NCBI RefSeq assembly: GCF_001676875.1
Contig: NZ_JYKA01000013.1
Span: 54,667 to 118,666 of the forward strand
DNA length: 64,000 nt
DNA from: Chromobacterium subtsugae
GTDB lineage: Bacteria; Pseudomonadota; Gammaproteobacteria; Burkholderiales; Chromobacteriaceae
Direction of reading: 5' to 3'
Under the pieces are notes generated by a model. That model searched no databases and was not told the DNA's origin. It saw only the letters and a list, made by a program, of their open reading frames with translations. This document shows, in pieces, positions 54,911 through 63,598 of this stretch; positions within the stretch are counted from its first letter, which is position 1; each line of letters begins with the position of its first letter. Both the position numbers and the translations under genes were made by a program.

Positions 54911-55927
54911 TCAGGACAACAGGGTGTAACGCATATCGTCGGGATGGCCCGCCGGCTTGCCCAACCAGCCATCGCCGCCCAGGCGCAGCGACGCGTCGCC
55001 CAGCACCGCCGCCGCGACGTCGCGCTTGTCCAGCACCAGGCATACCTCCACCGCCAGCGCGTGGCCGAGCGCGAACTTCATCAGCGCGCGCAGCGCCTGC
55101 GCGCCGGCGGCGTGCGGCTGCAGCGCGTCGAACTGCGCGCGCCGCAACGGCCCCAGCCGCAGCTTGAGTTTGGTTTGCCTATCCCAGATGCGCTCGCCGG
55201 CAAAGGCGGAAAAACCCAGCTCGCAGCCTTCCATTCCCAGCTGGCTCTGCTCGGCGCGCGGCACCGGCAGCCATTGGCCGACGAACTGCTCCAGGCTGGC
55301 CGTCACGCCGAAGAAGCCCTCCACCAACGTGGTCAAGGCTTGCGCCGACATCGGCTTTTGGCTGAGCAGGCCGGCGTAGTAGACGAACATGCGCTCGTCC
55401 AGCTCGGCGCCCGGCCCCATCTGCTGGCGCAGCTGGCCCAGGCCCACTCCGCCCAGGTCCAGCAGATTGCGGGTGAAGCCGTCGCGCTCGCCGGCTTCGA
55501 CATTCACCCAGCTGCGGTATTTGCACCAGGCTTCGAAGAACAGCGCGCCGGCGCGGTGGCTGAACAGATCGAAGAAAGCATGCATGGTGCTGTCGCGGTG
55601 GCGCAGCTTGCGCTCCAGCAGCAGCTCGGTATAGGCGGTGGGCAAGGCTCCGCTCGGCCCGGTCAGGCCGAGGAAGCTGATGGTCATCTCGTCCTGGCCG
55701 CCGCTGCCCGCTTCCGCCTGGCGGTAAGTTGTCAGCTCGCTGGCCGGGAACGACAAGGAGGCCAGCGTGCGGAAACGCAGCGCATCCGGCAAACGGCCGC
55801 GCTTGGCGCCGCGCTTGCGCCCGGCCAGCCCCAGCAGGCGCACTGCCTGGAAGAAGCCGAACTGGCTGGCGTCGGCGGCCAGCTCGCGCGTCAGATCACG
55901 AGGGCTTCGCCGGCTCGGGCTGGCCAT
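54911..55927 (-). CDS. tssG: T6SS baseplate protein TssG
   Basis: A 338-residue baseplate wedge protein (ImpH/VasB family). The opening FGFFQAVRLLGLAG, FLGLTGPSGALPTAYTELLLER near residue 100 and FFDLFSHRAGALFFEAWCKYR near residue 140 are family blocks. Its start overlaps the tssF 3' end by 37 bases, and the pair is expected to act as the TssF2-TssG wedge. Confidence 0.95.
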   Translation of the reverse strand: MASPSRRSPRDLTRELAADASQFGFFQAVRLLGLAGRKRGAKRGRLPDALRFRTLASLSFPASELTTYRQAEAGSGGQDEMTISFLGLTGPSGALPTAYTELLLERKLRHRDSTMHAFFDLFSHRAGALFFEAWCKYRSWVNVEAGERDGFTRNLLDLGGVGLGQLRQQMGPGAELDERMFVYYAGLLSQKPMSAQALTTLVEGFFGVTASLEQFVGQWLPVPRAEQSQLGMEGCELGFSAFAGERIWDRQTKLKLRLGPLRRAQFDALQPHAAGAQALRALMKFALGHALAVEVCLVLDKRDVAAAVLGDASLRLGGDGWLGKPAGHPDDMRYTLLS

Positions 55928-57750
55928 ACCGCCACCTCCTCGTTTTGTTGCACGGTTTCCACCCGCAGCCGGGTGAAGCTGTTGGGCGCGCAGTACAGCG
56001 CGAAGAAACGCTCCAGGATCGACGCGAACAGGTAAACGCTGCCGCCGACATAATAATCGGCGTCAAGTTTCAGGCGGATTTCACTGCCGCGCACGAAGCC
56101 GGCGAAATCGCGGCCGCTGACGCGGGTGACCGCCGCCTCGCTGTGAATGCCTACTATGCCCTGGATTTGCCGCACGTTCACCGGAGAAGCGGTGAGATTG
56201 TACAGCGCCAGCATTTCCTGCAGGGCGGCGCAGCCGGAGTCGACGATGGACATGTAATTCAGCGACAGGTGCGAGATCAGCCGCCACTGCACGGCGCGGC
56301 CCAGCGGGCTGCGCTGGCTGGCGGACGGCTTGCGCAGCAGCCTCACCCGCTTCACCACCGAATGGCCCGGCAGCGAAAAATCGGTGCGCTGGGTGGACTG
56401 GCTGCCGCCGAACGGAATCTGCTCCGGCAAATCGCGGTTGCTGCACAGCAGGTCCAGGCTCAGCACCTCGGCCGCCGGGCGCACCATATTGAACGCCAGG
56501 TCCACCAGGTGCAGCTCCAGGTCGGTGCCCTTGTCGCCGGCGCGCGGCGAGCCCTCGCGGCTGGCGTGCCAGTAGAAGCGCGGCGCCTGCTTTTCGCTGC
56601 CGTGGCGGGTGGCGTAGAACGGCGGCACCTCCTCGCTGCTTTCGCCCTCGCCCGATTTCTCCACCCGCACCACGCGGCGGATCTGGATCGCCTCGTAGGC
56701 CAGCGGCTTGCGCGAATCCGCCAGCACCGCGTAGCCGGCCTTCTGGTGGCTGACGCGGATGGGCTCGGCCGGGTGGTTGAACAGATTGACGATGGGCGCG
56801 CAGCCCAGCTTCAGATGATGGGCCTGCAACTGCGCCTGCAGCCGGTGGTGGCGCTCGCTGTCCGGATAGTCGGCCAGCACCAGTTGCAGCACCAGCTTCT
56901 CCCCTGTCAGCCGCGGCGCCGCCTTGGCCAGTTCGCCGATATCGACGAACAGGAATTTTTCCGGGTAGCAGAAGTATTCGGTCAGCAGCCGGTAGCCCAT
57001 GAACGAGCGCTCGTCATACTCCAGCATGCCCTCGTCGCGGCCGAAGCCCACCGGGAGGATGGCCGAGGCCGGCAGCAGCGCGCTGTGCGCCGGATCCTCG
57101 CTGCCGTCGCCGACGCGGATGCGCAGCACCTTGGACAGCAGCAGTTCGTACAGCAGATGCATCAGCGCCGGTTCGCCGTCCAGGAAGAAACGCAACGACT
57201 CCAGGCCGATGTCGCTCACCGCCAGGCCGCCGTGGGTGTGGAACTCCAGCGTCAACAGCGCCGCCGCGTCCGGCGCCAGCTGGCGCAAATAGGGCGAGCC
57301 GCTGGTCAACTCCAGCTTGGCGTTTTCCAGCGACAGCGGGTACAGGTCCACCGGGTAGGCGCTGCGGAATTTGCACACCACGCCGCCGATGGCCGGCGCA
57401 TGCACTGGCTGGCCGCGCTCCACGCGGTAGCGCTTGGCGATCTCCGGCCGCGCCGGATCGCACTCGAACTGCACGATGGTGGCCGACGGAATCGGCTGCA
57501 GATAGTGCGGGTAGAGCACGTCGAGGAAGCTTTCCGCCACCTCCGGGTATTCATCGTCCAGCTTCTTGTGGACGCGCGAAGCCAGCAGCGCGAACGCCTC
57601 GATCAGCCGCTCGGTGTGCGGGTCGGCGCACTGGTCGCCTTCCATCTGCAGCCGGCCGGCTATCTTCGGATAGCGGCGCGCGAATTCGCCGGACAGCTCG
57701 CGCAGGTGGCCGAGCTCGCGTTCGTAGTAGGGGAGTAAGGATTCGAGCAT
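55891..57750 (-). CDS. tssF: T6SS baseplate protein TssF
   Basis: A 619-residue baseplate protein (ImpG/VasA family). The N-terminus MLESLLPYYERELGHLRELS, the block GDQCADPHTERLIEAFALLASRVHK and VLYPHYLQPIPS are typical. A degenerate copy of its first 180 bases lies 1.8 kb upstream at 59402-59582, next to the effector gene. The sequence upstream of the ATG changes abruptly to AT-rich DNA. Confidence 0.95.
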   Translation of the reverse strand: MLESLLPYYERELGHLRELSGEFARRYPKIAGRLQMEGDQCADPHTERLIEAFALLASRVHKKLDDEYPEVAESFLDVLYPHYLQPIPSATIVQFECDPARPEIAKRYRVERGQPVHAPAIGGVVCKFRSAYPVDLYPLSLENAKLELTSGSPYLRQLAPDAAALLTLEFHTHGGLAVSDIGLESLRFFLDGEPALMHLLYELLLSKVLRIRVGDGSEDPAHSALLPASAILPVGFGRDEGMLEYDERSFMGYRLLTEYFCYPEKFLFVDIGELAKAAPRLTGEKLVLQLVLADYPDSERHHRLQAQLQAHHLKLGCAPIVNLFNHPAEPIRVSHQKAGYAVLADSRKPLAYEAIQIRRVVRVEKSGEGESSEEVPPFYATRHGSEKQAPRFYWHASREGSPRAGDKGTDLELHLVDLAFNMVRPAAEVLSLDLLCSNRDLPEQIPFGGSQSTQRTDFSLPGHSVVKRVRLLRKPSASQRSPLGRAVQWRLISHLSLNYMSIVDSGCAALQEMLALYNLTASPVNVRQIQGIVGIHSEAAVTRVSGRDFAGFVRGSEIRLKLDADYYVGGSVYLFASILERFFALYCAPNSFTRLRVETVQQNEEVAVWPARAGEALVI

Positions 57751-57989
57751 ATGATTTCTATATTGTATTGACTTGTGAACCTACAAGCCTATCCGTGGCA
57801 ATGCAACAACTTCATACTCACAAGCCGCCAAACTAAATTACATCTCTTCCTTCGCAACAATCCTTTTCGAATCAGTCACTCGCTATCAAAATTTACTCTT
57901 TATCTTTTCCATCCGTACTAAAGAGTGCGAAACAAGCGAGCTTCAGTCACATCTTCCGCAGCACTATCCATATGCAGCTATTTTTCATC

Positions 57990-58088
57990 CTATTGCAGCG
58001 CCACCACGCACTTACTATTAAATCCCAACCCTGCAATCCCTTCATACAACCTGCACTCATTGGCTTTCCCGCCATACAGCAGACAACC
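57990..58088 (-). pseudogene. C-terminal extension beyond an in-frame stop of the small secreted paralog
   Basis: Reading on in frame past the TGA at 58089-58091 gives GCLLYGGKANECRLYEG and then GIAGLGFNSKC, ending at TAG (57990-57992). This aligns with GCQLGGGRVNSC and GEGIAFNREC of the neighbouring paralog, including three cysteines. So the shorter protein is a truncation by one stop codon. Between here and tssF (57751-57989) there is AT-rich DNA with no gene that I can support. Confidence 0.6.
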
Positions 58089-58451
58089 TCACCTGGGTTC
58101 CGAAGGCTCTATTTCGCTTATTTCATAGACGTACTGGTCATCCACCACAAGCTTGTAATCCGCATCGTAAAAAAGACCATGCGCTTCATAATCAGTAAAG
58201 CGAATAATCAAAGTGGGTGCGGCACTCTCTGGTGGAGAAAATATATGCAAATTAAACTTGCTGCTAATCTGAATCGGATCCAAGAAACCACCACCTTTTT
58301 CATATCGATACAAAACAACTCGATGAGGCAGCACTCCTTTCCAGCCGACAACATTCACATTATTGCCAAAGTATTTACAAGATTCCGCATGAGCATGCCC
58401 CAATAAAAAAGTGATTGAAACTACTAAAACATGGCTAGCAAATTTCAACAT
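58089..58451 (-). CDS. Small secreted protein, paralog 1 (truncated)
   Basis: A 120-residue exported protein from the ATG at 58451 (an in-frame GTG at 58457 would add two residues). The signal peptide MLKFASHVLVVSITFLLGHAHA is followed by SCKYFGNN. It shares with the 58703-59170 gene the blocks NN(V/F)xxxxW(K/T)GxxP, VLYRYxxxGxFxxP, APTLI(I/V)(R/K)F and DADYKL. The family is unknown to me. Loss of the C-terminal part removes three of four shared cysteines. The AT-rich composition differs from the flanking tss genes. A T6SS immunity or effector-linked role is inferred from location only. Confidence 0.6.
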   Translation of the reverse strand: MLKFASHVLVVSITFLLGHAHAESCKYFGNNVNVVGWKGVLPHRVVLYRYEKGGGFLDPIQISSKFNLHIFSPPESAAPTLIIRFTDYEAHGLFYDADYKLVVDDQYVYEISEIEPSEPR

Positions 58452-58702
58452 ACTCACAGCGATTACTTTCGAAGAAAATTAAAACATCAACAACAATGAC
58501 AATTTCGCTCTTCACCGCAGAATACCCGATTAAGCCCTAAAATCTGAAAAGACTATAATTCAGGATAAGTCTGCGAAGTTCAACACTCACCAAAACACAA
58601 TGCAATCAATACCTGAGATCCGTGAGTTATATTCATAAAACAACTCCACGCTGGACACACCCATCCAAACTACTACTTACAAACCGACACCAACACCGCG
58701 CC

Positions 58703-59170
58703 TTACTCCTTAATCATCTCCGCACATTCCCGATTAAAAGCTATCCCTTCACCGCCGAATATTGTTTTACAGCTATTCACTCTTCCCCCTCCAAGCTGAC
58801 ATCCCAACGACACTCTTGTTTTTTCTAATTTCGAGATTTTAAATTGATACCCTTCTCCCAGTATCAGTTTATAATCTGCATCAACAGGTAAATTTTTTTC
58901 ACCATAATCAGAAAATTTTACAATTAAAGTAGGTGCTTTGTTTTCCTTTGGCCACCAAATATCGGCTCGATAAGTCTCCTTACTGACCTGAACAGGATTA
59001 ATAAAATTTCCATTTGCCTGATAGCGATATAACACTGCCTTCTTCGGCACCTTTCCCGTCCAATGCTGAATGGAAAAATTATTTACCAAAATTTCACACT
59101 CACTAGCCTCAGCGCAACAAGACATCAACAGGCTGCCACAGCAAAATATCATACATCTAGAAAGACTCAA
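58703..59170 (-). CDS. Small secreted protein, paralog 2
   Basis: A 155-residue exported protein, start TTG at 59170 with AAGG nine bases upstream (an ATG at 59152 is the alternative). The signal peptide MSLSRCMIFCCGSLLMSCCA is cysteine-rich. The mature part has SECEILVNN at its start and C-terminal GC, NSC and REC cysteines that fit two disulfides in the periplasm. It is the intact relative of the gene at 58089-58451, sharing about half of aligned positions by eye. Function unknown. It has the AT-rich base use of recently acquired DNA. Confidence 0.62.
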   Translation of the reverse strand: MSLSRCMIFCCGSLLMSCCAEASECEILVNNFSIQHWTGKVPKKAVLYRYQANGNFINPVQVSKETYRADIWWPKENKAPTLIVKFSDYGEKNLPVDADYKLILGEGYQFKISKLEKTRVSLGCQLGGGRVNSCKTIFGGEGIAFNRECAEMIKE

Positions 59171-59307
59171 ATCATAGCCTTTCTGGCCTTACCTTCTGGC
59201 TCACCATTCTTTGGACCATCATGCAGCGGTGTCAGCAAAGTTATTTTGCGCGGCACTTTGATAACAGCCACATGAAATTTGCCAGAATTAGAATAATTAA
59301 TAACCAA
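59167..59307 (-). other. Short open frame overlapping the start of paralog 2
   Basis: A 46-codon frame that starts at TTG (59305-59307) and ends ARKAMI with TGA at 59167-59169. The TGA overlaps the TTG start of the next gene, as coupled genes do. The part VAVIKVPRKITLLTPLHDGP looks protein-like, so it may be the tail of a larger gene lost in the rearrangement seen just upstream. No family is recognised. Confidence 0.3.
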
Positions 59308-59401
59308 TTAAGTCCTTCTCGCAGTAGTGCCGCCCATTAATTCATTCGTTTATGGCTTACTGATGCTAAGCATCTCGCTTTTAACTCTTCTTTCTTCTAG
59401 C

Positions 59402-59582
59402 GGACATGCGAAGCCAGCAGCGCCAGCGCCCTGATCAGCCACTTGGCATGCAGATCTGCGCACTGGTCGCCTTCCATCTGCAGCGGCTGGCTATCTTCGG
59501 ATAACGGCGCAAAAATTCGCAAGACAGCTCGCGCAGGTGGCCGAGTTCGCGTTCGTAATAGGAGAGTAAGGATTCCAGCATA
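59402..59582 (-). pseudogene. Degenerate copy of the tssF 5' end
   Basis: About 181 bases match the first 181 bases of tssF (57570-57750), start codon included, at roughly 85 percent identity by eye and in the same orientation. A one-base deletion near 59486 and several substitutions break the frame; the translated remnant still reads LQMEGDQCAD and ALLASHVR. Homology stops abruptly at both ends, and a TAG follows at once. The flanks 59308-59401 and 59583-59650 hold no gene that I can support. This is a recombination scar between the effector cassette and the structural genes. Confidence 0.85.
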
Positions 59583-59650
59583 TTTCAATCATCGGTTTGG
59601 CTCTTGGCGCGATACGGATGTTCCAGTCAATGAATTCATTCGCGGCAAGC

Positions 59651-61750
59651 TCATCGCTGAGTAAAAGCCTTCACCTGCTCCCTGCGCTCCAACTCTTTCT
59701 TGAACGCCTCATTGGCTTCATCCGATTCGCAGATCAGCTTCTTGTTATCGTCGTGAACAAAGAAAACCGTGCGATAACGCCAGTACGAACCATTCGGTTC
59801 TAATTTGCTCAGAGCCGAATACATGAACCAGGCGCGCGAGTCATGCACATGTTCATCATATAGCGCCATCAATTCCGCATTATCTTTCACATCCGGGTAG
59901 AGTTTTTCGCTCTTGTCGATCAACAAAGCCCGCTCCTTGCCGGTGCAATCTTTGCTGAACATTCGCGAGACGGCCGTAAACATGGTCGCCAACCATCCAA
60001 CCGGGTTAAATCCCACGCTAATTTTTCCCTGGTAGTCATCGCTGAAATCTTTGGCCCCCGCCTGCAACTGGGTGCCGTCCCGCGTCGGCTCATATACTTT
60101 GGACAAATTGGGGGTGAATGGCTTGCCGATATAGGCCTTGTCCATATCGCTCAGTTTGTCCTCCGGGATAGGCACATCAACAAAGCGTCTCTCCTGCGCG
60201 GATGGAAGCTTCCAGGTCGGCGGCGTCATATGCACCTCATCGGCTCTACCCGTGCTGCTTTGCTTGCTCCAAGCCGCGTTTTCCTGATCAATGGCCCAGG
60301 ATGGCGTTTCCCGTTTCGCCTGCGCGTATTTGAAATAATCGGCGTTCTGCTGGCCCTGCCCACCTTGGCATTTCAGCCCGCCCGCGTAGCGCTCGATGCG
60401 CCAGGCGTTGATCTGGGCGGTTTGCTCCTGCAGGATGGCCGTCAGCGAGCCGGAAGCTTTGGAGGCTTCGCGCCAAGCATTGAATCTAACCTCAAGTAAT
60501 GGTTTTGTACTAAACAGGCCGATAACTTCCTGACTCATAAAGCGCCACGACTCCTGCTTCTGCAGCACCGCCAGTTTGGCCTTGTCCGCGGCGGCGCCTT
60601 CCTGCAATACAGCGGCATTGATCTTCAAGGGCGCGCCTGCATCAAACGCCAGCCTGTACATATGATTCAAAGGCAGCTGCGACAACAGCAGGCCCTGCTC
60701 TCCACGCGCCTTGCCCTGATCATTGGGCGGATAACCGCCGCCGACATCGCTATGCATGCCGGGATACACCCATTCACCCTGGACGCAGCTTGGGTAGCCG
60801 CCGGAGGCGCTATTGCCCACGGAGTCCAACGGAAAGCACAACCGCTGCTCATGGGCGCTGACCATGTGCGCGCAGCACAGCAACCAGGCTTTGTCAGGCA
60901 GCGCCATGTCGCCACCCCAGTCCAAGTGGCCGGTGGCACCCGGTGCTAGCTCGGTCAAGCCCACCGAGGCCACGGTATCGAATATCCCGAGAAATTTCAC
61001 TTCCAACGGGATGCCGAAAAACGTCCCGTCCGGCATCTGTTCGTTCAGCCGCCACAAAAAGGCTCGCGCCTCGGCCGCCCCGCGCGAGAAACCGTAAACG
61101 CACAGCTTGATCTTCAGCAGCTGCGGTTTGAAGTCCGGCTGGGCCAGCTTGTTCAGGACTTTGGTCATGCCCTCCTTCATGGCGGCTTGACGATCTGACA
61201 GGCTGGTGGGTTTTTTCACCTTCAGGCCGTTTTCCACCTCCTCATAGGTGAATTCCATTCTCTGGATAACATCCAAGGCTTTGTCATCATCATACTTTCC
61301 GATACCCATCGCTTTTTGCAGCGAATCGATCAACCGGGTCAAGCCCCATAAAATACGCCGCTCCCCCCCTGTGGCAAAACTCAAGCCAGATGAGGAAGGA
61401 GCATTCTCCTTGATTTCTACAAATGTAGTTCCCACACCCTGCATGTAGTGCTTAAAATATCCACTACTTTCAGATTCGTCATTACCAAGCGAGGCACGAT
61501 ATAAGCGTCGCACATTGCTGCTACACACAGAACTAGCCTTGTCATCGGAATCACCATGATTATTGGTGCCATCAAAAAACAGGCTGATATTGAGCACCAA
61601 ACTACATGGAACCGGCTTGCCAGCAGCACGCTCATCCATGCAATGAGCCGATATCTCCGATTGCTGAGAGAGCCGCTGCGAAATGACATCGGAAATTGAA
61701 ACCGGGAAGTATCCTTTTTCAGGAAAAGCAGGTGCCAAGCTTAATGGCAT
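59651..61750 (-). CDS. Tle1-type phospholipase effector (DUF2235)
   Basis: A 699-residue putative T6SS lipase. The DUF2235 opening FFDGTNN lies at 58-64, the nucleophile elbow is GFSRG at 220-224 (serine 222), a catalytic aspartate is likely in IFDTVASVG (D258), and the histidine is in GMHSDVGGGY (H333). These are the Tle1 motifs, predicting phospholipase A activity on the membranes of rival cells. No signal peptide or PAAR/MIX domain is present, so delivery depends on VgrG and the DUF4123 adaptor. The C-terminal 300 residues have no match I recognise. The ATG overlaps the upstream immunity gene by 10 bases. Confidence 0.88.
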   Translation of the reverse strand: MPLSLAPAFPEKGYFPVSISDVISQRLSQQSEISAHCMDERAAGKPVPCSLVLNISLFFDGTNNHGDSDDKASSVCSSNVRRLYRASLGNDESESSGYFKHYMQGVGTTFVEIKENAPSSSGLSFATGGERRILWGLTRLIDSLQKAMGIGKYDDDKALDVIQRMEFTYEEVENGLKVKKPTSLSDRQAAMKEGMTKVLNKLAQPDFKPQLLKIKLCVYGFSRGAAEARAFLWRLNEQMPDGTFFGIPLEVKFLGIFDTVASVGLTELAPGATGHLDWGGDMALPDKAWLLCCAHMVSAHEQRLCFPLDSVGNSASGGYPSCVQGEWVYPGMHSDVGGGYPPNDQGKARGEQGLLLSQLPLNHMYRLAFDAGAPLKINAAVLQEGAAADKAKLAVLQKQESWRFMSQEVIGLFSTKPLLEVRFNAWREASKASGSLTAILQEQTAQINAWRIERYAGGLKCQGGQGQQNADYFKYAQAKRETPSWAIDQENAAWSKQSSTGRADEVHMTPPTWKLPSAQERRFVDVPIPEDKLSDMDKAYIGKPFTPNLSKVYEPTRDGTQLQAGAKDFSDDYQGKISVGFNPVGWLATMFTAVSRMFSKDCTGKERALLIDKSEKLYPDVKDNAELMALYDEHVHDSRAWFMYSALSKLEPNGSYWRYRTVFFVHDDNKKLICESDEANEAFKKELERREQVKAFTQR

Positions 61751-62292
61751 GTCTGCTTTCCTCCTAATCGACGAATTAACTCTGGATATCTGCCAGGTCC
61801 TCCTGGCAAAGTATTCATAATCTCGAGGTCTTGATCACAATCAATAATTACCCTTGGATCGTCGCATGGCAAAAATATCAATGACACGCCACATGTTCTA
61901 TCATACCTAGGCACATTTACTATCTTGCTCAGGGTCTGGTAATTAGACCTATGAATACGCATCCATTCATCCCATTCTGGCGTGGAGTGACCATTCTTCC
62001 ATTTTGGCGGCGGTACATTCCCAGGATTCAACTCAGGACTAGGATCTTTTTTCCAGGTAATTTCGGCCATCATCCCAGGCCTCCATTTCTTTGGGATGCT
62101 GATGCAGCACTCATCTCCCCCCTCACCACTCACACCTTGCCCATTAAATGTAGCGCGAATAATGCTGACGCTTTTATCAGCGTTGACAACACGAGCCGGA
62201 ACACCTTTCATCTCTTCACCGGCCAGGCTTTGGCAGCCAGACATCAAAGCCAACATCGATAAAATCAAGGCGGACAACCATTTTTTTTGCAT
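61741..62292 (-). CDS. DUF3304 lipoprotein, probable Tle1 immunity protein
   Basis: A 183-residue lipoprotein. The signal peptide has lipobox LMSGC with C20. The mature part opens GVPARVVNADKSVSIIRATFNG and has paired cysteines (DECCISIP, RTCGV, IDCDQD, KQTC). DUF3304 lipoproteins often accompany Tle1 genes and would bind the lipase at the periplasmic membrane face. The start at MQKKWLSAL (62292) is preferred over 62319. A damaged second copy lies just upstream. Confidence 0.8.
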   Translation of the reverse strand: MQKKWLSALILSMLALMSGCQSLAGEEMKGVPARVVNADKSVSIIRATFNGQGVSGEGGDECCISIPKKWRPGMMAEITWKKDPSPELNPGNVPPPKWKNGHSTPEWDEWMRIHRSNYQTLSKIVNVPRYDRTCGVSLIFLPCDDPRVIIDCDQDLEIMNTLPGGPGRYPELIRRLGGKQTCH

Positions 62293-62331
62293 TGCATTTC
62301 TCCAAAATCTGCTTGACAACTGCCATAGTAC

Positions 62332-62810
62332 TTACTGACAGGTCTGTTTGCCATCCATGCGACCGGTCAACTCTTGGTATCGGTTTGTCCCTGCTGGCAA
62401 CGTTACCCCGCATGTCTCATCATATTTCGGCACAGGCACCATTGCTTTCATGACAAACGCATTGAGCTTTGTGAACGGCCTTCCAAGTTTTCTCCGCATC
62501 AGACAAGGAGGTGTTCGGATTAGACTTCGGCCTTTTAGAACCATCAGGATTACGTTCAATATCCGGATCCTTCATCCACTCAACCTTCGCGATCATGCCC
62601 GGCTGCCACTTGGCGGGAAACTCGACACAGCGATCATCGCCACCTCCACCATCAATGCTCTGGCCATTAAATTTTGCCCAGAGAATACTCGTATTGGGCA
62701 CAGTGTTGATTGTCCGTCCTGAGCCGCCCATCATTTTAGGCTCGCCCATGCCCTGACAGCCCGCCAGACCGATCAAGGCGCCGCCCCCAGAGCAAGCGCC
62801 GCCAATTCAT
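62332..62810 (-). pseudogene. Frameshifted second DUF3304 lipoprotein gene
   Basis: A paralog of the neighbouring immunity gene. The ATG at 62808-62810 overlaps the preceding stop (ATGA) and begins MNWRRLLWG; one surplus base near 62783 shifts it out of the frame that gives LIGLAGC (lipobox), TSILWAKFNGQSID and WQPGMIAKVEWMKDPD. A second shift near 62480 moves the reading to MVPVPKYDETCGV, with the end GRMDGKQTCQ matching GGKQTCH of the intact copy. Removing one base at the first site restores a lipoprotein signal peptide. Either it is decayed, or the assembly has two errors. Confidence 0.75.
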
Positions 62811-63598
62811 GCGTGTTCCCTGAGCATGCGTTCCACTTCCGGCATCCGCTCCGCCTCGGACCACAGCTTGGCCTTGTCCGCCGCCTGGTGGGCCAGCGCC
62901 AGCCGGCGCACCAGTTCCTCTTCGGAATCCAGGCCATACAACTGCGGCACCAACAGGTGGTTTTGCCGCCAGATTTCCGCCAAATGCCAGCAAGCCAGCG
63001 CGTCGATATGTGGCGGCTCCAGCGTCAGCGCGTCATGCTTCCACTCCAGCGGCGCCAGCGCCTGCAGCGCGGTGGCGTCCAACATCCGCGCGTGGCCATC
63101 ACGGTCCAGCCAGTGCCATTGCAGCGCCGGCTCCAGCAGCAACTGGCGGCGCGGTTCGTCCAATGCGTCAACCACAGCGGCAAACAGCCGCGGGTCGTGG
63201 AAGCGCAGCACGCCTTGCTGCAAGCCCTTGTCCCAGGAGGCCTGCATGCATAGCGTCAGCCGTTCGGCCAGTTGGTCGTAGTCCCACCCGCTGAACAGCG
63301 CCAGCACCCGCGGCTGTCCCTGCCATTGCCGCAGCAGTTTCAGCAAGCGCGTTTGCGGCTGATTGGCGTCCAGGCGCACCAAAACCGGGCCTTCGTCGGC
63401 TGCGTCGGCATGCGGGGTGTCCTGCAGCAGCATGCGCGGCGGGTACAGGGTGCCTACCAGGCTTTGCCAGCGCGATCCCATCTCGGCCTGATCGACTATC
63501 AAGTCCAGCCATGGCAGCTCGAGCTCTCGTGCCGTCTGCAATAGCCTGTACAGCCAGGCTTCCGGGCTTGGGGCGGTCATCACGATTTGCGGCTTCAT
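62807..63598 (-). CDS. DUF4123 T6SS adaptor/chaperone
   Basis: A 263-residue cytoplasmic protein of the DUF4123 (Tap/TEC) family. These proteins load a specific effector onto VgrG. The segment ARELELPWLDLIVDQAEMG and the C-terminal ALDSEEELVRRLALAHQAADKA are family-like. Its ATG overlaps the VgrG stop and its own stop overlaps the next ATG, a tightly coupled order VgrG-adaptor-immunity-effector. The effector it serves is most likely the Tle1-type lipase. Confidence 0.85.
   Translation of the reverse strand: MKPQIVMTAPSPEAWLYRLLQTARELELPWLDLIVDQAEMGSRWQSLVGTLYPPRMLLQDTPHADAADEGPVLVRLDANQPQTRLLKLLRQWQGQPRVLALFSGWDYDQLAERLTLCMQASWDKGLQQGVLRFHDPRLFAAVVDALDEPRRQLLLEPALQWHWLDRDGHARMLDATALQALAPLEWKHDALTLEPPHIDALACWHLAEIWRQNHLLVPQLYGLDSEEELVRRLALAHQAADKAKLWSEAERMPEVERMLREHA

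Noticed and set aside
58089..58091. TGA read as selenocysteine in the secreted paralog
   Set aside because: No SECIS-like hairpin is seen just after it, and the paralog has no redox site at this position. A simple nonsense change explains it.
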